This document shows positions 1 through 6,142 of a DNA stretch of 25,295 nt, in pieces. The stretch comes from Actinomycetota bacterium (lineage in GTDB: Bacteria > Actinomycetota > Actinomycetes > Nanopelagicales > Nanopelagicaceae), in assembly GCA_947380835.1 (NCBI GenBank), contig CANCSL010000015.1:1-25295 (forward strand), written 5' to 3'. The notes below the pieces were generated by a model that was not told the DNA's origin, made no database searches, and worked only from the letters and a program-made list of their open reading frames with translations. Each line of letters begins with the position of its first letter. Within the stretch, counting starts at the first letter, position 1. Position numbers and translations under genes: made by a program.

Positions 1-176
1 TGCCAGTACCGAGCCGCAAAGTGAATATCGCCATCTGACATGTGATGAACGATGAAAGCACGAGACCACTCCCCCGTGGTGCTGGGAGTTTCAAGTTCTT
101 CTTTACTCAAAGAATTTGCGAGATCGATAAATTCGATGGTGGCCTTGGAGTATTGAGAGAGCAGCTCTGAAGTCAT
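1..176 (-). CDS. DinB-like domain protein, N-terminal part only
   Basis: Reading the minus strand from an ATG at 176 gives an open frame that runs off the left edge of the window, so only about 58 residues are visible. The translation starts MTSELLSQYSKATIEF and contains GEWSRAFIVHHMSDGDIHF. A tryptophan followed by a hydrophobic stretch with HH and D/H residues is typical of the first helices of the DinB/YfiT four-helix-bundle superfamily, whose members often bind a metal through histidines. A purine-rich AGGTAGG lies about ten bases before the ATG. It follows the TRIC gene on the same strand after a gap of 36 bases, so it may be the last visible member of the ubiA-like operon. The exact function cannot be read: the superfamily includes thiol transferases and maleylpyruvate isomerase-like enzymes. 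Family assignment is moderate because only a fragment is present. Confidence 0.6.
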   Translation of the reverse strand, partial: MTSELLSQYSKATIEFIDLANSLSKEELETPSTTGEWSRAFIVHHMSDGDIHFAARYW

Positions 177-212
177 GGGCAGAGCCTACCTTTTCAATTT
201 CTCCAATTTTGA

Positions 213-833
213 CTATCTAATGGCCGGTAGATTCCAATCGAACTTTATCGAGAGTTCGCGTACCAGGACCGTAACTAAGCCTGCCGAAATGACCGGTATG
301 GCAACAACATTGGTTAAGTCATCGACTCCGATATAGACCAGAGCACCTAACAAACAGGATGTTCCGATGGTCTCGCGGTGAAGCAAGACCGGAGGAATCT
401 GGCAGAGCAGATCGCGCAGCAGTCCACCGGTCACGCCTCCGATCAGACCCAAAATAGCGGCCACGAAAAAGTTGATATGAAAACTGGCTGCGAAATTGGC
501 GCTGGAGACTGTGGCCACAGCCAAGCCAAAAGTATCTAAAGAGAGGACAAAACGTCCGACCGGTTCCGTTGACTTGATGGTGACAGTGATCAGAACGGCC
601 AAGAGAATAGATACGAAGAGCCACGGGTGCTGAATCCACGGTGGCAGTTGACCTAAAAAGAGGTTTCGAAAGGTTCCGCCGCTCAGCGAAGAGACCGCAG
701 CTATCAGCGCAATTCCACCGTAATCCAACCCTTTGCTAGCCGCGACTCGGGCACCCACCAATGCGAAGGCAAAGGTGGCAATTAAGTCAAAAGTTGTAAC
801 TAAAGGCGCGAAATGCATGCGCCCATTATCCAC
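213..833 (-). CDS. TRIC/UPF0126 family membrane channel protein
   Basis: This 206-residue, strongly hydrophobic protein matches the TRIC (trimeric intracellular cation channel) family, formerly UPF0126, with E. coli YicG/YadS as relatives. The family is built from two similar three-helix repeats, and both glycine-arginine signatures are visible: SSLSGGTFRNLFLG near residues 48-61 and GGVTGGLLRDLL near 132-143. About seven membrane segments are expected. Bacterial members conduct monovalent cations, but the physiological role in actinobacteria is not settled. The longest frame begins with a GTG at 833, only three bases after the stop of the prenyltransferase gene. An in-frame ATG at 818 (MHFAPLVTT) is an equally good start, and neither has a strong ribosome binding site. 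Translation is probably coupled to the upstream gene. I am confident of the family, less so of the start. Confidence 0.85.
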   Translation of the reverse strand: MDNGRMHFAPLVTTFDLIATFAFALVGARVAASKGLDYGGIALIAAVSSLSGGTFRNLFLGQLPPWIQHPWLFVSILLAVLITVTIKSTEPVGRFVLSLDTFGLAVATVSSANFAASFHINFFVAAILGLIGGVTGGLLRDLLCQIPPVLLHRETIGTSCLLGALVYIGVDDLTNVVAIPVISAGLVTVLVRELSIKFDWNLPAIR

Positions 834-836
834 TAT

Positions 837-1628
837 CTAACGCAGGGCATTGGAGAAGAGCAAAGTAGCGACGTCCACCAGCGAGAGCAGCATGATGGCC
901 TGGAAACCGTACTTCTTTGGTCGAAGCAACAGCGTGGCCAGCGCCAGAAAAGTTACTGTAAGGATCAAGAGATGAAACTGGCTGGTATGCAAAGTCAAGA
1001 ATCCAGCTACTGCAGCTAAAGAAGTACCGGCTATGTAGACACTCACTTGAATACCCACTATTTGGGGAAGTCCATTTATGCCAATGAGACGGTCAGCTTC
1101 AAGATCCTTCAATACGTTGGCAAAATGGGCAGATAGTCCAAAGAGCCCGCCGGCGAACATCAGCCATAATGGCAAGGCGCGATGTGCCGCTACATGAGCG
1201 ATGGAGGCCAAGGAAGCGAAAGCCAAGATGTAGGGAAGGGGAGAGCTCTTTCTAAATTTGAAATATCCGTTGTAGGACAGCCCGCAAGCCACCCCAAAAA
1301 GATGAAGTGTTCCACCTCGAAAACCGAGCGGTCCAAGATATGAAAGAAAGGCACATACAACTAGATCGATAAAGAGCGCCCGCCGAAGCGTGTGAACTGA
1401 CAACGTCCCGTCAAAGAGCGGTTTAGTGGTTCTATTTTGAAGTCGGTCACTTTCAACATCTTCGATGTCATTATGCCAACCCACAGCTAATTGACCAGAA
1501 AAAACGGCCAGGGCGATAAGAAACGAATCTGACCAGGAGAAGAAATTGTGCGCTAGCAACAGCGAAATCGTCGTCACCAACATGGTCGGCCCAAAGTGCG
1601 AGGCTTTCAGCATTTTGGTTACGATCAT
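837..1628 (-). CDS. UbiA-family prenyltransferase
   Basis: An integral membrane prenyltransferase of the UbiA superfamily, about 263 residues. Both aspartate-rich motifs that bind Mg2+-diphosphate are present: NDIEDVESD near residues 53-61 and DLEAD near 175-179, spaced as in the family. The rest consists of hydrophobic helices (seven to nine expected). These enzymes attach an isoprenoid chain to an acceptor such as a quinone ring, haem, chlorophyllide or a sugar phosphate; the motif pair alone does not tell which. The second motif NVLKDLEADRLIGINGLP resembles the branch that includes (bacterio)chlorophyll synthase- and MenA-like proteins. The longest frame starts at a TTG at 1634, but the ATG at 1628 is preferred because a TAGAGT -10-like hexamer sits six bases before it (see separate entry). 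The TRIC gene follows three bases after the stop. The acceptor substrate is unknown. Confidence 0.88.
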   Translation of the reverse strand: MIVTKMLKASHFGPTMLVTTISLLLAHNFFSWSDSFLIALAVFSGQLAVGWHNDIEDVESDRLQNRTTKPLFDGTLSVHTLRRALFIDLVVCAFLSYLGPLGFRGGTLHLFGVACGLSYNGYFKFRKSSPLPYILAFASLASIAHVAAHRALPLWLMFAGGLFGLSAHFANVLKDLEADRLIGINGLPQIVGIQVSVYIAGTSLAAVAGFLTLHTSQFHLLILTVTFLALATLLLRPKKYGFQAIMLLSLVDVATLLFSNALR

Positions 1629-1634
1629 TATCAA

Positions 1635-1640
1635 ACTCTA
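1635..1640 (-). promoter_or_regulatory. -10-like hexamer, possible leaderless start of ubiA-like gene
   Basis: On the minus strand TAGAGT is followed by six bases and then the ATG at 1628, so transcription would begin at or next to the start codon. A TTGAGC at 18 bases upstream is a possible -35. No convincing Shine-Dalgarno sequence lies at normal distance. Leaderless mRNAs are common in actinobacteria, so this arrangement is plausible, but it rests on hexamer matching only. Confidence 0.35.
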
Positions 1641-1681
1641 ACTGCTCCGTAATTTCACGCTCAAATACGATGAACCTAGCG

Positions 1682-1710
1682 TTGGTTATCGTCTCGAGTA
1701 AGAGTAAAGT
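1682..1710 (+). promoter_or_regulatory. Sigma-70-type promoter of the thiamine transport operon
   Basis: TTGGTT (1682-1687) and TAAAGT (1705-1710) are separated by 17 bases. The predicted transcription start, six to eight bases after the -10, falls at about 1716-1718, exactly where the riboswitch P1 stem begins. That fit with the RNA element supports the call more than the hexamers alone. Confidence 0.6.
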
Positions 1711-1715
1711 CCGTG

Positions 1716-1812
1716 GTACACGGGAGTTCGGGCTAACCGGACTGAGAGGAAGACTTAGTGTCTTCGACCGTCTGAACCTGTTTGGGTAATTCCAGCGCAG
1801 GGAGGATGCGTA
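1716..1812 (+). promoter_or_regulatory. TPP riboswitch (THI element)
   Basis: The conserved core of the thiamine diphosphate aptamer is readable: ACTGAGAGG (1741-1749), then CTGAACCTG (1772-1780), GGGTAAT (1784-1790) and CCAGCGCAGGGA (1792-1803), matching the consensus CUGAGA ... UGAACCUG ... GGAUAAU.CCAGCGNAGGGA. A small side stem, AAGAC/GTCTT (1750-1754 with 1760-1764), separates the two halves as is usual for the variable P3 arm. A P1 closing stem can be drawn between TACAC near 1717 and GCGTA near 1808-1812 with one mismatch. It directly precedes thiB and thiP, which fits known targets. No T-rich terminator follows the aptamer; control is more likely at translation through the adjacent hairpin that covers the ribosome binding site. 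Confidence 0.94.
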
Positions 1813-1818
1813 AAACCC

Positions 1819-1843
1819 GTGCCTATACCTATCAAGGGGGCAC
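1819..1843 (+). promoter_or_regulatory. Hairpin covering the thiB ribosome binding site
   Basis: Seven bases after the riboswitch, GTGCC (1819-1823) can pair with GGCAC (1839-1843), and an inner CCT/AGG pairing is possible. The strong ribosome binding site AAGGGGG (1834-1840) lies inside the 3' arm. The thiB ATG follows at 1849. This is the expected geometry for a sequestering expression platform: TPP-bound aptamer, stable hairpin, blocked initiation. The pairing is seen; the switching is inferred. Confidence 0.5.
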
Positions 1844-1848
1844 AAAGT

Positions 1849-2862
1849 ATGAAGAAGAAATCTCGTCAGCAACGAAGAAATCAACGCACCAAAAACACCG
1901 CAATTGGATTGGTTTTTGCTCTTGGCGTTGCATTGGTCATTTCTGTGGTCTCAAGTTCAGGAACTTCAAAGGTCACCGATGTCACATTGGTGACTCACGA
2001 CTCCTTTGTCATGAGTCCCGAGCTCATCGCTGCTTTTAACGCAAAGTCTGGCTACAACTTAAAGTTGATTAAAGCCGGCGATGCCGGATCTCTCACCAAT
2101 AGATTAATCCTGACAAAGAACTCCCCTATTGCCGATGCTGTGTATGGAATCGACAATACTTTTTCTAGTTTGGCAACAAGTGCAGGAATTATTTCTGGAA
2201 AATTTCAAGCGACTGACTACGGCTACGTGTGCTTCAATTACGACAAGAATTGGTTTGCCGAGAAGAAGATGTCGGCACCAACTTCCATCAATGATTTAGT
2301 GCTTCCCGCTTATAAGAATCTCACGGTTATAGAGAATCCAAAAACATCTTCGACCGGGCTTTCATTCCTTGCGGCGACTATCGATAAATTTGGCGCATCG
2401 GGTTGGAAGCCTTACTGGTCTTCGTTGAAATCCAATGGCGTAAAAGTAGATGACGGTTGGGAGACTGCTTATTACACAGATTTCTCTGGATCTAGTGGAA
2501 AGGGAAGTTATCCGATCGTTCTTAGCTACGGCTCTTCTCCTGCAGATGAAGTACGTGACAATGGACAATCGCAAACGGCCAGCATTCTTGATGGGTGTTT
2601 TCGGCAAACTGAATACTCGGCTGTTTTAAAGAATGCCCATAACCCCAAGGGCGCGCAAGCCGTCATTGACTTTCTGCTTTCTTCAGAATTTCAAAATACT
2701 TTTCCCACCACGATGTATGTCTACCCTACCCTCTCCGGAACTCCAATCCCAGCAACGTGGAGCGCATTTACGCAAATACCAACGAAAACGTACGGAGACA
2801 AACTAGATTTCAACGCCGGTCGTAAGGGTTGGCTTGCTGACTGGTCTGCCATTTTTGGCTAA
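1849..2862 (+). CDS. thiB: Thiamine ABC transporter, substrate-binding protein
   Basis: A 337-residue periplasmic-type binding protein for thiamine or its phosphates. The N-terminus is unusually basic (KKKSRQQRRNQRTK) and is followed by one hydrophobic segment and a short serine-rich linker. There is no lipobox cysteine, so the protein is either cleaved by signal peptidase I or stays membrane-anchored. The mature part starts VTLVTHDSFVMSPELIAAFNAKSG and continues with a LTNRLILTKNSPIADAVYGIDN segment, both diagnostic of ThiB relative to other iron/thiamine-class binding proteins. The ATG at 1849 is chosen over an in-frame GTG at 1819 because AAGGGGG lies eight bases upstream; the GTG would fall inside the regulatory hairpin. 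The gene is preceded by a TPP riboswitch and overlaps the permease gene by 29 bases, which together make the thiamine assignment firm. Confidence 0.92.
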   Translation: MKKKSRQQRRNQRTKNTAIGLVFALGVALVISVVSSSGTSKVTDVTLVTHDSFVMSPELIAAFNAKSGYNLKLIKAGDAGSLTNRLILTKNSPIADAVYGIDNTFSSLATSAGIISGKFQATDYGYVCFNYDKNWFAEKKMSAPTSINDLVLPAYKNLTVIENPKTSSTGLSFLAATIDKFGASGWKPYWSSLKSNGVKVDDGWETAYYTDFSGSSGKGSYPIVLSYGSSPADEVRDNGQSQTASILDGCFRQTEYSAVLKNAHNPKGAQAVIDFLLSSEFQNTFPTTMYVYPTLSGTPIPATWSAFTQIPTKTYGDKLDFNAGRKGWLADWSAIFG

Positions 2863-4453
2863 CAAACCCGGAGTAAAAGCGCTTGGGCTAGTTCCCCTCG
2901 CTTTTTTTGCCCTGCTCTTTTATTGGCCGCTGGCCCACGTAATTTCTCTTGGTTTGCGCGGCGGCTGGCTAGGAGATCTCGCCAGTAAAAAGAGCGTGGA
3001 TTTGGCTTGGTTTACCGCCTGGCAGGCAACTTTATCGATGCTGATCGCAGTAGGTATTTCATTTCCAACCGCGTACTTGCTCTATCATCGAAAGTTTTGG
3101 GGGCAAGGGCTTCTGCGCACGATCGTGGCAATTCCATTTGTTCTCCCTAGCATTGTTGTAGCTATCGGATTCTTCTCCCTTCGCAAGAGCGCAAACTTGG
3201 ATGGGCTGGTGGGGCACTCGAACCTGATTTTCATAATTGCCGCCAACGTTTTTATGAATTTCGGAATTGCAGTGCGCATCATTGGCAGCAATTGGGCAAC
3301 CTTAGATTCCTCTCTGGATGATGCAGCATCATTAGATGGCGCTGGCCCATTGCGAACATTCTGGTCAATATCATTACCGCAACTCCTTCCAGCAATCGCT
3401 GCGGCTTCTTCTTTGATTTTCCTATATGGCGCCACCAATTTTGGAATTGTTTTGGTTCTAGGTGGAGGACAGATAAAGACCATTGAAACCGAAATCTATT
3501 TCTCGGCGACTCAATCTTTGGATCTACATCGAGCCGCAAGCCTGGTTCTCATTCAATCGCTTCTCACTATTGTTTCCTTGTCCCTGACATTTAAATTGTC
3601 AGCGCGAAATCTGCACTTCTTTTCTCACGAACTCCCCGCAAATAAGAGCGCACTCTCACGGAAAGACTTTTCCGTTCAAATTCTCTCTCTCCCCGTAATA
3701 GGTCTTCTCATTGTTGCCCCGCTCCTCGGAATTCTTCTCCACGCCTTCAGGTCAGATAATGGTTGGACCTTGCGCAACTTCCAACACTTGATAGGTTTTG
3801 GAGCACGGAATGTTCTCAGTATTTCGGTGCTGGACGCAGCCGTGAACTCCTGCAGAAATGCCGTATTGGTTCTGCTTATTAGTTTGTTCGTTGGATTGCT
3901 CATTTGCAATGTAGCAATCAAGTTTTCACCACGATCATTATCTCGAAGGATTTTTGAAGCGCTCTTTCAAATCCCGGTGGGGATTTCGACGGTAGTCCTG
4001 GGGCTGGGATATTTGACCACTTTCGGAGGCGGAATTTTCCCCCTAAGGAGCAGTTGGTTGGTTACACCTATTGCGCAGTCCATCCTTGCGATACCGCTTG
4101 TCGTTCGCATATTGCTGCCCGCTCTCTTGGCGGTCGGACCCGATTTAATCGAGTCGGCTCAAACCGATCGAGCGACACCAGGAGATATTTGGTGGCTGAT
4201 ACAAATTCCGATCGTAAAATCAGCGATTTATTTAGCAGCAGGTTATGCAGTGATAATTTCTATTGGCGACTTTGCTGCTGCCAACTTCCTCTCCTACGGC
4301 GATCAGGCAACCCTACCGAACGTTCTCTTTCAACTCATATCTAGGCCTGGGGCTCAGAATTATGGAATGGCGATGGCGGCAAGCGCTCTGTTCGTGGCGC
4401 TTACGGCCAGCGTGATCTTTCTAACCGAGCGACGAGAGGGCTCAACCCTCTAA
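2834..4453 (+). CDS. thiP: Thiamine ABC transporter, fused double permease
   Basis: A 539-residue membrane protein with about twelve helices and two copies of the binding-protein-dependent permease domain, the standard ThiP architecture and length. The first EAA loop is clear: DDAASLDGAGPLRTFWSISLP near residues 157-177. The second, ESAQTDRATPGDIWWLIQIP, has kept the surrounding pattern but has arginine where the invariant glycine usually sits. The most likely start is TTG at 2834, five bases after AAGGG and inside the end of thiB; the next TTG at 2855 has no ribosome binding site. The 29-base overlap implies coupled translation. The energising ATPase (ThiQ) is not encoded next: a NagB-like gene follows instead, so the ATPase must be supplied from elsewhere. 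The function is firm, the start moderately so. Confidence 0.9.
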   Translation: MLTGLPFLANKPGVKALGLVPLAFFALLFYWPLAHVISLGLRGGWLGDLASKKSVDLAWFTAWQATLSMLIAVGISFPTAYLLYHRKFWGQGLLRTIVAIPFVLPSIVVAIGFFSLRKSANLDGLVGHSNLIFIIAANVFMNFGIAVRIIGSNWATLDSSLDDAASLDGAGPLRTFWSISLPQLLPAIAAASSLIFLYGATNFGIVLVLGGGQIKTIETEIYFSATQSLDLHRAASLVLIQSLLTIVSLSLTFKLSARNLHFFSHELPANKSALSRKDFSVQILSLPVIGLLIVAPLLGILLHAFRSDNGWTLRNFQHLIGFGARNVLSISVLDAAVNSCRNAVLVLLISLFVGLLICNVAIKFSPRSLSRRIFEALFQIPVGISTVVLGLGYLTTFGGGIFPLRSSWLVTPIAQSILAIPLVVRILLPALLAVGPDLIESAQTDRATPGDIWWLIQIPIVKSAIYLAAGYAVIISIGDFAAANFLSYGDQATLPNVLFQLISRPGAQNYGMAMAASALFVALTASVIFLTERREGSTL

Positions 4454-4462
4454 GTTGGACCT

Positions 4463-5248
4463 ATGGAAATTCGTCATTTTGATTCAGATCTTGAGTTGGG
4501 ATTAGCCGCGGCTCACATAGCCCTCGAAGGAATCCAGCAAGCAGCCCGTGAAGGGCGTTCCTTCATCTTGGGTTGTCCAGGTGGGAGAAGCCCACGTTCT
4601 ACCTATCAATCGCTTGCAGGGCTCCTTGCCGAATCACACACATCGATTAACCACCTCTTTATCGCCATGATGGACGAATACGCCTGGCAAGATCCAGATG
4701 GAAATTTTCACAATGTTGACCCAGATTCCCATTTCAGTTGTGTCAATTTCGCATTCTCTGAAATATTCGATGTACTAAATGCAGACCTTTCTCCAGCTTT
4801 GCGCATGCCCCGCGACCAAGTGCTCTACCCCTTAGCCCAAGCTCCGGACGCCTACGAAACTCTTCTTCAAGAACTCAAAGTCGATCTCTTCCTGCTTGCC
4901 TCAGGTGCATCCGATGGCCACGTCGCGTTTAATGGTGTGGGGACATCCCGTGAGACCGGAACCAGAATTGCCGCCCTCTCCTTCGAGACCAGAACCGACA
5001 ATTTGGGAACATTTCCGCAATTTAATTCAATCGATGAAGTTCCTATTTTCGGTGTGACCGTTGGTCCAGCCACCATTGCTTCGGTTTCCAAATCAGCAAT
5101 CATGCTTATCCAAGGTGGTCACAAACACCGGGCTTACCTTCGTATTAGCCAAGCTCAAGGTTATGAAGAAGATTGGCCGGCAACGATTGCACTTGAATGC
5201 CAGAATTCAAGACTTTTCGCGGATCAATTAAGTACGAAATCAAACTAG
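4463..5248 (+). CDS. NagB/6-phosphogluconolactonase-family sugar phosphate isomerase, atypical
   Basis: A 261-residue protein of the glucosamine-6-phosphate deaminase/6-phosphogluconolactonase fold. Visible family motifs are LGCPGGRSP (36-44), MMDEY (69-73, holding the equivalent of E. coli NagB Asp72), ASDGHVAFN (149-157, Asp151 and His153 matching Asp141 and His143) and a GGHK loop (218-221, matching the phosphate-site lysine region). The residue after FN, which is glutamate 148 in E. coli NagB and helps activate the catalytic histidine, is glycine 158 here. The protein may therefore be a deaminase variant or act on another sugar phosphate. It starts ten bases after thiP and shares its strand, so it is under the same TPP riboswitch, which is hard to explain by known pathways. 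Its end overlaps the convergent ROK gene by nine bases. Family sure, reaction unsure. Confidence 0.78.
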   Translation: MEIRHFDSDLELGLAAAHIALEGIQQAAREGRSFILGCPGGRSPRSTYQSLAGLLAESHTSINHLFIAMMDEYAWQDPDGNFHNVDPDSHFSCVNFAFSEIFDVLNADLSPALRMPRDQVLYPLAQAPDAYETLLQELKVDLFLLASGASDGHVAFNGVGTSRETGTRIAALSFETRTDNLGTFPQFNSIDEVPIFGVTVGPATIASVSKSAIMLIQGGHKHRAYLRISQAQGYEEDWPATIALECQNSRLFADQLSTKSN

Positions 5249-6139
5249 TTGATCAAAGGCGTAAATTGCTGCGCCGATAACTCCCGAATCTGCGACAATG
5301 GCTTCAACTATTTGCGCGCTATGTGCGCGTACCTGCAACTCACGATTAAACGCATCGCGAACGAGAGACCGGTAGAGGTCACTTCCCAACCACAGTCCGC
5401 CACCGATAACTATGTAATGGGTGCCCATTTCCCAGGCAAACTTGGCTATTTCACTTCCTAAGATTTCAGCAGCCGATTTCACAATTCTGTGCGCATCGTT
5501 ATCGGTGTCGTACTGTGCAAGAACTTCTGGGGCATGTGCAGAATCGTGGCCACTCACGAGGGCATAACGCCGAGCAATTCCTAATCCCGATGCATAACTT
5601 TCCAGCGAACGTATTTGACCTTCCAAAAGCAATTCATGAACCCCAAACCCAATGGCACTTCCATCACTACCCGGTTGCGCGCAGCCACCAAGAAAATGAG
5701 TATGCGAAATGCCAGAGCTGACAGTTATGTAGACGAAATCGGAGAAATCTTTACCTGCGCCAATCCGCGCCTCGGCCGTGCCAGCACAGCGCACATCAGA
5801 TTCGATGATCCAGGGAAAGCCAGAAATCTCGGCAAACTCCTGCTTGGGTTGCCCCTGCCAATCAATGTTCTCTCGGGTCAAAAGCGTGCCATCAAGAGTT
5901 ACGTACTCTGGAAAACCAGCTGCGCCCTCTTTGACATCAATGCCTTCACTTCTTGCGATTTCTAGTAATTCTCGAATCACGCTTTCAGTGCGCGTGAGAC
6001 CCGGGTCGGCAATCCCGATGACACCATCGCGACTCGGAGCGATGATCTGATGAAGTATTTGAAAGCGCTCATCGACAAGTGCGCCATTTATTTTGGTGCC
6101 ACCGATATCAATGGCTATGACTGCAGTTGGCACGGACAC
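5240..6139 (-). CDS. ROK-family sugar kinase lacking the zinc motif
   Basis: A 299-residue ASKHA-fold kinase of the ROK family. The ATP phosphate-binding motif DIGGTK is at residues 11-16; WIIESDVRCAGTAEA (109-123) holds the catalytic aspartate, and GGGLWLGSDLY near 247-257 is the adenosine motif. ROK sugar kinases usually have a CxCGxxGCxE zinc cluster before the LE-YASG sequence. Here the LESYASGLGI segment is kept, but the cysteines are replaced by GVHELLLEGQIRS. The enzyme probably phosphorylates a hexose, N-acetylhexosamine or related polyol. Start candidates are GTG at 6139 and GTG at 6133; the second has CAGGTG just upstream. The gene lies three bases after the GDPD-IMPase gene and is the last of the minus-strand operon. 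Its 3' end overlaps the NagB-like gene on the opposite strand. Substrate unknown. Confidence 0.82.
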   Translation of the reverse strand: MSVPTAVIAIDIGGTKINGALVDERFQILHQIIAPSRDGVIGIADPGLTRTESVIRELLEIARSEGIDVKEGAAGFPEYVTLDGTLLTRENIDWQGQPKQEFAEISGFPWIIESDVRCAGTAEARIGAGKDFSDFVYITVSSGISHTHFLGGCAQPGSDGSAIGFGVHELLLEGQIRSLESYASGLGIARRYALVSGHDSAHAPEVLAQYDTDNDAHRIVKSAAEILGSEIAKFAWEMGTHYIVIGGGLWLGSDLYRSLVRDAFNRELQVRAHSAQIVEAIVADSGVIGAAIYAFDQLV

Positions 6140-6142
6140 CTG

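Noticed and set aside
1471..1884. Minus-strand frame of 137 residues across the riboswitch and ubiA start
   Set aside because: It overlaps the TPP riboswitch and the real ubiA frame, has no family resemblance and an unlikely composition.
5240..6139. Naming the ROK gene as N-acetylglucosamine kinase or glucokinase
   Set aside because: The family gives no reliable specificity, and the zinc motif is missing.
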